From: Cohaesibacter gelatinilyticus
GTDB lineage: Bacteria; Pseudomonadota; Alphaproteobacteria; Rhizobiales; Cohaesibacteraceae
Reading direction: 5' to 3'
Length of the DNA: 64,000 nt
Assembly (NCBI RefSeq): GCF_900215605.1
Contig: NZ_OBEL01000001.1
Coordinates: 1,612,001 to 1,676,000, forward strand
Every line of letters begins with the position of its first letter. Positions within the stretch are counted from its first letter, which is position 1. Positions 56,541-63,544 of the stretch are shown in pieces. The position numbers were made by a program, and so were the translations under genes. The notes under the pieces were generated by a model, which saw nothing but the letters and a program-made list of their open reading frames with translations, had not been told where the DNA came from and made no database searches.

Positions 56541-57908
56541 CTAACGGAAAGCGATCAGGCGACCACTGCCGGATAATCCGATCAATTTACCACCTACCGC
56601 AATAGGGGCAATGAAGATTGGATCTTTGATATCCCGCGTAACAGTCATCTGGCCATTGGATGGGCTCATACCAGCCAATTGTCCTTCGCTGGAGGAGAAC
56701 CAAAGGGAGCCACCAGCCAGCACAGGCCCAGCCCAAGCCGAACGCTTTTTCTTCTTTCTAATTGAGGGAAGCTGATTTGACCAGCGGATTTTCCCGGTCT
56801 TGCGATTGAGTGCAATGACCCGATCATCCAGATCCAGCACAAAGACGGTATTGCCCGAAACAACAGGCGTGTGGGCAGAACCGATGGAACGATCCCAGAT
56901 ACGCTCGCCACTCTTGGCCCGCAACGCGACCATATGACCGGCAACACTGACCACATAGACAACACCATCAGCCACGACAGGACTGGCAGAAATATCTGAA
57001 ATTCCAGAAATTGCAAAACGACGATTGCCCTGAACAATGGTATCCGACCAGAGCATTTCGCCGGTCTTCGCGCTTAGTGCAACAATCTCACCAGAAGATC
57101 CTGCAAAATAAATCCGATCCCCAACGATGGCCGGAGACGCAGCAGCCAAAAGCCCTGCCCCTTCCGGAATACCATTGAAGGCCCAAACCTCGGTTCCATT
57201 TGACGCATCAACGGCATAAACAGAGTTTGTAGCAGTCACTGTCACAACAAGATTACCACGAACAGCCGGTGCCCCACGTGCTGGCGAATCCAGATCGAAG
57301 GACCAGGCCTGACGTCCATTGGATGCACTCAATGCAATCAGTTTTGCAAAACCTGTTGCTGCATATACACCGGTGCCGTTCATGGCAATGCCACCGCCAA
57401 GAGCTATATCATCTTCGCCTTGCGGACGCACATTGGTAGACCAGAGGCGTCCACCATTTGCACTGGAATAGACTGAAACCTGACCATCAGGGCTATAAAC
57501 CCCGACGCGACCACCAAAGGAAACAGGGCGAGATCCGCTACGCTCATCCGTTTTACCACCCTTGATCGCAGCTGACACCGACCAGACACTCTGTCCCTGA
57601 CCGGAAAAAGCCGCGTGAGGAGGATTATTACCAACACTGCCACCAGCCTGCGACCAGGATGCATAGGAAACAGGTCCTGCAATGGAAACAGGGCTGGTAT
57701 CCTCTTTCACCGCGCCAGCACTAGCGGAAAATAAAGCAGTACGCTGACCTGGCAGCGGAGGGTCTTCCTTGGCAAATGGGTTGGCACCATCCATAAGATC
57801 AGAGACGGACGAACAACCGGCCACGAAGCTCACCAAGAGTAGTGCAGAAGCAAACCGCAAGCGATTTGCCTTTGTTCTGTCCTTCACTTCATTGTCACCA
57901 AATGACAT
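56541..57908 (-). CDS. bamB: BamB-like outer-membrane lipoprotein (beta-propeller)
   Basis: Scaffold lipoprotein of the BAM complex that folds outer-membrane proteins. The 455 residues start with a lipoprotein signal whose lipobox cysteine is residue 32 (SFVAGCSS). An eight-bladed PQQ-type propeller follows (about 120-455), with repeated motifs such as VYAVDASNGTEVWAF and IVALSAKTGEMLW. The linker (about 40-115) is long and Ser/Gly-rich. The gene sits between yfgM and der, the same neighbours as in E. coli. It starts by a TAATG overlap with the upstream gene. Confidence 0.9.
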   Translation of the reverse strand: MSFGDNEVKDRTKANRLRFASALLLVSFVAGCSSVSDLMDGANPFAKEDPPLPGQRTALFSASAGAVKEDTSPVSIAGPVSYASWSQAGGSVGNNPPHAAFSGQGQSVWSVSAAIKGGKTDERSGSRPVSFGGRVGVYSPDGQVSVYSSANGGRLWSTNVRPQGEDDIALGGGIAMNGTGVYAATGFAKLIALSASNGRQAWSFDLDSPARGAPAVRGNLVVTVTATNSVYAVDASNGTEVWAFNGIPEGAGLLAAASPAIVGDRIYFAGSSGEIVALSAKTGEMLWSDTIVQGNRRFAISGISDISASPVVADGVVYVVSVAGHMVALRAKSGERIWDRSIGSAHTPVVSGNTVFVLDLDDRVIALNRKTGKIRWSNQLPSIRKKKKRSAWAGPVLAGGSLWFSSSEGQLAGMSPSNGQMTVTRDIKDPIFIAPIAVGGKLIGLSGSGRLIAFR

Positions 57909-58594
57909 TAGCTTGCCTCCTTGGCTTCTGTCTTGGTACCACCAATCTGTGAGCGGATATACGCGACATAAACTTCAGCACGCTGACGCAAAGGAGCCGG
58001 ACTTTCAGCATCTTGCACAACGCGCTCCGCAATCGGCATCGCTTTGTCGAATTCACCTTTTTCAAGATACCCAAGCAAAACAAGTTCACGCGCGGAATGG
58101 CGGAATGCACTGCCGTCCATCATGGATGTCAATTGCAGAATAACCTCATCGGCCTTGCCTTGATCAAGTTGCAATCCGGCAGCACGCAAACGGGCCAGAT
58201 CCTGCACATTCTTATCGAGGCTACTATCGCTTGCCAGCGCCACAAACTGCGCGATGGCTTCGTCAACCTGGCCTGCCTTGGCAATTTCGGCGGCGATACG
58301 CATTTTTGCCAAGACCGGATAACCACCGGTGCCGTCTTTTTCAAGGCCTTGCAAAGCCATCATGGCCTCAGTGCTTTTACCTTCTTCAGACAAGACCAGA
58401 GCAGACAGGAACGCATCACCAGATTGCGCCGCCTGAGAGGATTTCCAATAGTCCCAACCTTTGTTGGCAGCTGTTGCCAAAACAATCAAAAGCGCAAAAC
58501 CAATGACAATCGGACCAAATTTGTCCCAAGCCTTTTTCAGCTGTTCATCACGGAGTTCTTCATCAACCTCGCGGATAAAATCAGATTCTGACAT
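57908..58594 (-). CDS. YfgM-like TPR protein (Sec translocon ancillary subunit)
   Basis: Membrane-anchored tetratricopeptide protein of 228 residues: a short acidic cytoplasmic N-terminus, one membrane helix (about 27-44) and TPR helices in the periplasm (about 55-215). In E. coli YfgM and PpiD associate with SecYEG and pass proteins to periplasmic chaperones. Position directly before bamB and der supports the family call. The stop overlaps the bamB ATG by one base (TAATG). Confidence 0.85.
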   Translation of the reverse strand: MSESDFIREVDEELRDEQLKKAWDKFGPIVIGFALLIVLATAANKGWDYWKSSQAAQSGDAFLSALVLSEEGKSTEAMMALQGLEKDGTGGYPVLAKMRIAAEIAKAGQVDEAIAQFVALASDSSLDKNVQDLARLRAAGLQLDQGKADEVILQLTSMMDGSAFRHSARELVLLGYLEKGEFDKAMPIAERVVQDAESPAPLRQRAEVYVAYIRSQIGGTKTEAKEAS

Positions 58595-58858
58595 CGTTCC
58601 TCGCTTGCATATCGGCCAAAGCAGACGGCCAGCCTATTCGGCACTTAATATTCACAATTGGCCGGACATTAGCCCGAAGTGGATCATGAGGCAATTGTCA
58701 GCACAGATCAAATGCATAGATTATCACGGCCAGCACTGCCTTGTTACCAACTTTAACAAGCTGGAGAAGGTTCGCACTAGCTCTGCACAGCCATTGCGGC
58801 GAGAATGGGACAAAGATGTGGCATTTCCCACCTCCTGTAACTGGCTATAACAAAATCT

Positions 58859-59677
58859 CTATTTTTTGCTTTGATAGACGTGGTTTGGGCCTGGAAATGA
58901 ACGATCTCGCACTTCTCTTGCATAGTGCCCAACAGCCTCATCAATCATTTGGCCAACCTCAGCATAACGTTTGACAAATTTTGGCACGCGTTGCGCAAAA
59001 CCAAGCATATCTTCACTGACCAAAATCTGTCCATCACAAGCAGAAGAAGCACCGATTCCAATCGTTGGAATGGTCAGAGCATTCGACACTCGTGCAGCGA
59101 GCGGTTCAACAATCCCCTCCAGCACCACGCAGAAAGCACCGGCATCCTGAACAGCCAGACCATCGGCTTCCAACTCAGTCCATCGTTCTTCATCACGCCC
59201 CTTCACCTTGAAGCCACCATCCACTTGCACGGCTTGCGGTGTCAGACCGATATGCCCCATCACAGGAACACCACGCGATGTAAGAAAGGCGATAGTTGGT
59301 GCCATATGTCGACCACCTTCCAGCTTGATCGCCGTACAACCCGTCCTTTGCATGATATCAACCGCATTGCGATAGGCTTGTTGTGGTGATTCCTCATAGG
59401 ACCCAAACGGCATATCAATAGCAACCAAAGCCTTCTGAGAGCCGCGCATCACCGCCTGCCCATGCATGACCATCATATCGACACTCACAGGAAGCGTGGT
59501 CTCCATGCCATGCAACACCATACCAACAGAGTCACCCACCAATAACAGATCCGCATGCGCATCCAGCAAACGGGCCATCGGCGCAGTATAAGCTGTGAGG
59601 GCAACAATCGGATCACCGCCCTTCTGCGCCAGGATATCGGTAGTCGAAATACGTCTTTGCTGGTTTTGTGCTGACAT
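58859..59677 (-). CDS. panB: 3-methyl-2-oxobutanoate hydroxymethyltransferase
   Basis: First step of pantothenate synthesis: transfers a hydroxymethyl group from methylenetetrahydrofolate to ketoisovalerate. The 272 residues match the family: metal ligand Asp in VGDSVGMV near residue 47, [10 protein letters not shown] near 88, KLEGG near 118, and the catalytic Glu in VLEGI near 186. The window's pabBAC genes feed the same folate pool. panC is not adjacent. The 264 bases downstream, before yfgM, are otherwise empty. Confidence 0.96.
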   Translation of the reverse strand: MSAQNQQRRISTTDILAQKGGDPIVALTAYTAPMARLLDAHADLLLVGDSVGMVLHGMETTLPVSVDMMVMHGQAVMRGSQKALVAIDMPFGSYEESPQQAYRNAVDIMQRTGCTAIKLEGGRHMAPTIAFLTSRGVPVMGHIGLTPQAVQVDGGFKVKGRDEERWTELEADGLAVQDAGAFCVVLEGIVEPLAARVSNALTIPTIGIGASSACDGQILVSEDMLGFAQRVPKFVKRYAEVGQMIDEAVGHYAREVRDRSFPGPNHVYQSKK

Positions 59678-59909
59678 ATGATGCTTCGGATTAAGCGCTC
59701 TGCCTATCCGCCCCTCTTCTGATCATCCCGCCTAGTCGATAGGCTCAAACTGAGCACAAGCGGGGTTGGTTTGGCTTATAAGCACATTTCAGCAACGATT
59801 TGAACCGCGATTGCGCACAATTAAGACAAAAAGCCCAAACAAAAGGCGCTGAAATCCGAAGCAATTCTTCAATATTCGTGAGACAGGCAAACTGCGGACT
59901 GCCATTCCC

Positions 59910-60482
59910 TTACATGATTGGGCTCACATCAAACGCCCATTCATGCGCCCAGAGCACCATGACAACATAAAACGCCAAACCAAGCACAATGGCATAGACA
60001 TCATTGATCCAGCGTCCCTTCGGTACACTCACAAGTCCGGCTGCGATACGTTTCTTCAGAGAGATACGATAGGAAACAGCAAAGGCGAGGAAAAATCCAA
60101 AGACAACAATATCACCCAAGGTGCCATTGCCGATCAAATGTGCCAAAGCCCAAAGCTTCAGGCCAACGGATAGCGGCGAGGTAAGCTTTTCCTTGATCTT
60201 CCCAGCAAAAGGAGCCGCAAACACCAGAATGGATGCAATGATCATCAGGGTTGCCGCCAGATGACGGGTCCAGAAGGGCGGGTACCAGATAATCACCGGA
60301 TCATTACGGCTTTCGAAATAGCCATAGACAATCAGGGCAACAGAACCAAGCGCGATCACTCCGTGCAAGGCGCGATATCCCGTCATGCCGATTTTATCTA
60401 CAAAGCGATCTTTCAGATCAGGGAACTGCGGCACCAAATGAATGGCAAGAAACAGAATGATACCGAGAATTAGAAAGGTCAT
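59910..60482 (-). CDS. NnrU family membrane protein
   Basis: A 190-residue protein with about five membrane helices (near 3-20, 35-55, 70-90, 110-140 and 160-180). It matches the NnrU family, named for a gene beside nitric-oxide reductase regulation in denitrifiers and related to isoprenoid-cyclising DUF1295/MAPEG-like proteins. No denitrification genes are nearby, so the name implies only family membership. Conserved segments include GMTGYRALHGVIAL and WTRHLAATLM. Confidence 0.87.
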   Translation of the reverse strand: MTFLILGIILFLAIHLVPQFPDLKDRFVDKIGMTGYRALHGVIALGSVALIVYGYFESRNDPVIIWYPPFWTRHLAATLMIIASILVFAAPFAGKIKEKLTSPLSVGLKLWALAHLIGNGTLGDIVVFGFFLAFAVSYRISLKKRIAAGLVSVPKGRWINDVYAIVLGLAFYVVMVLWAHEWAFDVSPIM

Positions 60483-60667
60483 AGTCCTACCTCAACCGTA
60501 AAGACCAGATATGTTGGCAACGACTGCTCGACCCGGTCATAATTGACCCACAACGATTATCTGACCTAGCTATAGCAATCCAGAGCCGTTTGAACTTGTC
60601 CCAAGTCAATATCAGCCTGTTTTATGAGAAATATTCTCATGAATCCCCTTTCTCACAAAAGCGTGTT

Positions 60668-60696
60668 TTGTCACATCCGGGATAATACGGTATTAT
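60668..60696 (+). promoter_or_regulatory. Near-consensus housekeeping promoter for the predicted sRNA
   Basis: TTGTCA at 60668-60673 and TATTAT at 60691-60696 are separated by exactly 17 bases; each differs from the sigma-70 consensus at one position. Initiation is expected near 60703-60704. Confidence 0.65.
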
Positions 60697-60702
60697 ACCT
60701 AC

Positions 60703-60790
60703 CATATAATTCGCTCTTGGCGAATTGTTCCAGACCTTGAAAACTGATGAAGATCAATCTTGTATTGCCCCTACAAGGTTGATCTTTTTT
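60703..60790 (+). ncRNA. Predicted small RNA of about 87 nt
   Basis: A transcript starting near 60703 would contain a 5' stem-loop (AATTCGC at 60708-60714 with GCGAATT at 60720-60726, loop TCTTG) and a roughly 23-base unpaired linker (60727-60749). The 15-bp terminator hairpin with loop TTGCCCC then follows. No open frame of useful length with a Shine-Dalgarno lies within it. The order promoter, hairpin, single-stranded linker, terminator is the classic layout of a trans-acting sRNA. I do not recognise it as 4.5S, 6S, tmRNA or RNase P RNA, and cannot assign a family. Confidence 0.65.
60750..60790 (+). terminator. Strong terminator of the predicted sRNA
   Basis: AAGATCAATCTTGTA (60750-60764) pairs with TACAAGGTTGATCTT (60772-60786, one G-U) around seven bases, followed by TTTT. 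No plus-strand protein gene ends upstream. Confidence 0.9.
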
Positions 60791-61043
60791 AGTCTTTCCT
60801 CCCCCCTCAGACCCGGCATCTACAAATTACCACTATGTAGGTCCTCTATTCCTGATTGTCTTTTTTGAAACAGATTGACGTCGCCTTCAAGACAGGCGAT
60901 GCTTACCTTTGGGAAACCTAATTTTCCACCTTACATTTCTCCAGACGGCAACAACATATGTCGTGAATGAAATGACCAAATAATCGCGCACAAGACTTTG
61001 CGAAAGGATCGCCCAACCTCTCACTGTCCGAAGGGAGCCAACC

Positions 61044-61394
61044 ATGCCTGTTCCACTCAAGATTGCACTGGATCTACTCGCGGATCATCGTATTGAGATA
61101 AAAAAGGATGCACATCTGACATCTTTGTCGCCATGCAGTGTCAAAAGGCTTGATTCCGACAATTCCAGAAGGTTGGTCCGCATGAACAATTTGCAAGGAC
61201 GTGCCAAGGCAAAAGCGATCAGATTTCTCAATGAACAAGACCTATTGAGGATTGAAAGAGCATTTGATCGCATGGAAAACGGCAATTTCGGCTATTGCAT
61301 CAAATGTGATGCCAAAATCCCTCTGACCCAACTGGAGCAGGATCCTGCCAAATCCCTTTGCCCGAACTGTGACGGCTCCCAAAACGAAGATTGA
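61044..61394 (+). CDS. TraR/DksA family zinc-finger protein
   Basis: A 116-residue member of the DksA/TraR group, which enters the RNA polymerase secondary channel to tune initiation, often with ppGpp. A C4 zinc finger is complete near the C-terminus (YCIKCDAKI and LCPNCDG, about residues 90-112). The helical part before it (about 55-88) is short, as in TraR-like and rhizobial small members rather than full DksA (about 150 residues). AAGGGAG precedes the ATG at a good distance. It follows the predicted sRNA and precedes an L,D-transpeptidase gene. Whether it binds polymerase is inferred. Confidence 0.87.
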   Translation: MPVPLKIALDLLADHRIEIKKDAHLTSLSPCSVKRLDSDNSRRLVRMNNLQGRAKAKAIRFLNEQDLLRIERAFDRMENGNFGYCIKCDAKIPLTQLEQDPAKSLCPNCDGSQNED

Positions 61395-61522
61395 GCAAAG
61401 CCCCTTACATTTGTAGATTAACCCAAGTACACACTTTTTCGTGACTTTGTGCAACCACTGACCCAAAACTGCTATACTGATCTTATATTACAAAACTGCA
61501 TATTGTTGGGAGGTTTACATCT

Positions 61523-62008
61523 ATGCGGACCCTTATCAATTCTCTTGCACTTCATCTCCGCAAAGCAAAAAACACCATTACACCTATCGCCCTTTCCACC
61601 CTGCTTTCATGTGCATTGCTTCCCGCCGGCAGCACATACGCTACAGCGGGGAATGTACGCGTGAAAATTGACCTTTCCGAACAAAAAATGAAAGTGCTGA
61701 TCAATGGCCGCACCCGTCATAGCTGGCCGGTTTCGACCGCAAGACGGGGATATAGAACACCGGTTGGCAATTATCGCCCCACCCGTATGCATCGCCGATA
61801 TTTCTCAAAGAAATATAATGGCTCTCCCATGCCACATTCAATCTTCTTCTATGGCGGATATGCAATTCACGGAACCAATCAGATCAAACGCTTGGGACGT
61901 CCTGCCTCTCATGGCTGCATTCGCCTACATCCGAACAATGCACGCAAACTCTTTAAGCTCGTAAGAAATAACGGCCCGCGTAATACACGAATTACTATCC
62001 AACGCTAA
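61523..62008 (+). CDS. L,D-transpeptidase (YkuD domain)
   Basis: Periplasmic enzyme that makes 3-3 peptidoglycan cross-links or attaches proteins to the wall. The 161 residues start with a signal peptide (about 1-42). The YkuD domain (about 44-158) carries histidine in AIHGTNQ and the catalytic cysteine 132 in SHGCIRL. The protein consists of little more than the catalytic domain and is strongly basic. It ends in a good terminator, so it is a single-gene unit. Many Rhizobiales encode more than ten such enzymes, so the specific role is unknown. Confidence 0.92.
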   Translation: MRTLINSLALHLRKAKNTITPIALSTLLSCALLPAGSTYATAGNVRVKIDLSEQKMKVLINGRTRHSWPVSTARRGYRTPVGNYRPTRMHRRYFSKKYNGSPMPHSIFFYGGYAIHGTNQIKRLGRPASHGCIRLHPNNARKLFKLVRNNGPRNTRITIQR

Positions 62009-62058
62009 CAAGCAAAAAACCAACCTCGCTAATTGTTTTTTAACCATACCAGATAAAG

Positions 62059-62092
62059 AAGCGCCCTTTCATATGAAAGTGGCGCTTTATTT
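62059..62092 (+). terminator. Rho-independent terminator of the L,D-transpeptidase gene
   Basis: AAGCGCC plus CTTTCAT pairs with ATGAAAG plus GGCGCTT with one bulged T, followed by a T-rich stretch. Confidence 0.85.
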
Positions 62093-62175
62093 ATGCGTAT
62101 TCATATTTTGTTTACAGCAATGAGAAACAATTAGATAAAATTTGAAATAAGTTTTAAGCAAAAGGAGAATAGGGC

Positions 62176-62283
62176 ATGCTGGATTTTATCGTGAAAGCTG
62201 CTTTTCTTCTTGTGCTTTTACATGGCTTAAGCTTGATGATGCGAAAAAAGTTCGTTCATCAAAAATCTGATACAGCCAGATAG
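62176..62283 (+). CDS. 35-residue small membrane protein
   Basis: A short frame from ATG 62176 to TAG 62283, preceded by AAGGAG at eight bases, one of the best Shine-Dalgarno signals in the window. The product starts MLDFIVKAAFLLVLL, has one predicted membrane helix (about residues 4-21), and ends in a basic tail (MMRKKF, then SDTAR). No family is recognised. It lies directly before two tandem stem-loops that look like cuckoo-type RNA. In Rhodobacter such RNAs are co-transcribed behind a small-protein gene (a DUF1127 protein); this product does not look like DUF1127. Confidence 0.6.
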   Translation: MLDFIVKAAFLLVLLHGLSLMMRKKFVHQKSDTAR

Positions 62284-62388
62284 ATTTCAAATCAAAATAG
62301 AGCCTTTTGCCGATTTCCTCCCAAGGCATTCCAAGGCTCTTTTCAAGCGCGCAATCGCCGTTCCTCCCCGGCACTGCGCGCTTTTTTT
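62284..62388 (+). ncRNA. Tandem CCTCC-loop stem-loops (cuckoo-like sRNA candidate)
   Basis: Two adjacent hairpins follow the small gene. The first has arms AGAGCCTT (62299-62306) and AAGGCTCT (62333-62340); the second has arms AAGCGCGC (62345-62352) and GCGCGCTT (62376-62383) and ends in a T-run. Each has a smaller inner stem (TGCC/GGCA; GCCG/CGGC) and presents TTCCTCCC in its loop. The stems differ in sequence but the loops agree. This is the pattern described for cuckoo RNAs of Alphaproteobacteria (two to four hairpins, each with CCUCCUCCC in the loop). The loop here matches that nine-base motif at seven positions. The motif is complementary to Shine-Dalgarno sequences. Confidence 0.65.
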
Positions 62389-62411
62389 GTAATATCAATC
62401 ATCTCGACGCC

Positions 62412-63092
62412 TTAAACCAATTGATCATCCGTCAAGTTGCCAAGCCAATTATAAAGTGGCTGTAAATCATTCATTTTTTTTCCTAATCTGGAAACCAGGC
62501 CGGGCAAACTGGCATCATTCACATCCATATCGATCCAACCAGACAGGCCTTTATGCAGCAAAAGAGAGGCCCGTTGATGCTCAGCATCAAAACCTCGAGG
62601 AATACGTTTCAAGTCTGGTTCATGTATGCAACCACCGACTGCTTTCAATTCTTCGATTATGGATTGCAACTGTTCTCCTCGTCCGTCCAAAACCGCATTC
62701 CGATAAGCGGTCAGCACATCCTTGGCAAAAGCAAACTGACCACACCCCATAACCAGATGGTTCACCTCAAGACCAAAGAACCAAACGGGCCCTTCCTGGC
62801 AACGTTCCAGTGGCGAAAAAGAGATATGCAAATGCGTATTGTAAGGTGTCTTGTCCTTGGAGAAACGAAGATCACGATAGATACGGAAAATGCGAGATTG
62901 ATGCACCAAACCGCTTCGCTCCCGAAGTAGCTCTTCGACATGACTGACAAATTCCTTAGCGGGTGCCTGAATGATATCCTGATAGCGCTTCTTGTTCTCG
63001 GCGAACCATACTTTGTCATTATTGGCCTTCAAGTCTGCCAAAAACCTCGCACTATCTTCCGGAAAAGCAAAGCTGGATTGATCCGATATCAT
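62412..63092 (-). CDS. DUF2461 family protein (TIGR02453)
   Basis: A 226-residue soluble protein of the DUF2461 family, function unknown. Family segments visible: FAFPEDSARFLADLKANNDKVWF-type start within the first 30 residues, RIYRDLRFSKDKTPYNTH near 68, and the FGLEV core strand near 103. ATG 63092 is preceded by AGGGAAG; the frame is open 15 codons further, but that would overlap the upstream TfoX-like gene. With this start the two are 19 bases apart and probably co-transcribed. Confidence 0.87.
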   Translation of the reverse strand: MISDQSSFAFPEDSARFLADLKANNDKVWFAENKKRYQDIIQAPAKEFVSHVEELLRERSGLVHQSRIFRIYRDLRFSKDKTPYNTHLHISFSPLERCQEGPVWFFGLEVNHLVMGCGQFAFAKDVLTAYRNAVLDGRGEQLQSIIEELKAVGGCIHEPDLKRIPRGFDAEHQRASLLLHKGLSGWIDMDVNDASLPGLVSRLGKKMNDLQPLYNWLGNLTDDQLV

Positions 63093-63111
63093 AGTCTTCC
63101 CTCGCTCCTCA

Positions 63112-63453
63112 TTATTTCGGCGGCAAATTGCCAACAAAACTCAAGCATAACGTTACCCAGCCGGCCAGCGCCTCATCATCGCACATCTCATCAGGTACAA
63201 TGATGAAACCACCCATGCGACGTCCGCCATTATTCATGACAGAAGCATGAGGGCGGCTCAAAGCTTCACTTTCATTATCCTTGCCCACACGAAACAGAAA
63301 ACTGGGCACCCCTTCCCGCGTTCGAAAGGCTCCGCCGATCATATTTCCATTGAGCAAAAAGCAAAGCGCGCCCATCATCCTTTTCTCGGAAACGTCGGGC
63401 AGCCCAAGCATGGCATTTCGAAATCGATCCGCAACCTCTTCATCATATGCCAT
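63112..63453 (-). CDS. TfoX N-terminal domain protein
   Basis: A 113-residue protein made only of the TfoX/Sxy N-terminal domain (EKRMMGALCFLLNGNMIGG near residue 23 and GRRMGGFIIV near 76). In Haemophilus and Vibrio full TfoX controls competence; stand-alone N-terminal-domain proteins like this are widespread in alphaproteobacteria with no known role. It is upstream of DUF2461, a pairing that may be functional or just co-transcription. Confidence 0.87.
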   Translation of the reverse strand: MAYDEEVADRFRNAMLGLPDVSEKRMMGALCFLLNGNMIGGAFRTREGVPSFLFRVGKDNESEALSRPHASVMNNGGRRMGGFIIVPDEMCDDEALAGWVTLCLSFVGNLPPK

Positions 63454-63479
63454 GGCATTCCTCCGACTTGCAGCCTAAC

Positions 63480-63515
63480 AAAAAGAAAGGCGCATTGCCT
63501 AGACAACGCACCTTT
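63480..63515 (-). terminator. Rho-independent terminator of guaA
   Basis: On the minus strand AAAGGTGCGTTG pairs with CAATGCGCCTTT (two G-U pairs) and is followed by a T-run. The plus strand would have mismatches at the same places, which fixes the direction. It lies 29 bases past the guaA stop. Confidence 0.85.
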
Positions 63516-63544
63516 CAAAAATCTCTGATCAGGTAGCTAAAAGC

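Larger units (their letters stand above)
60483..61043. other. 561-base sRNA-bearing region between NnrU and DksA-like genes
   Basis: This gap contains a promoter-like pair, a predicted small RNA and its terminator (separate entries at 60668-60790). Immediately after the terminator, TTTCCTCCC is flanked by GTCT and AGAC. The remainder (about 60820-61025) should hold the promoter of the DksA-like gene; nothing further was identified. Confidence 0.6.
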
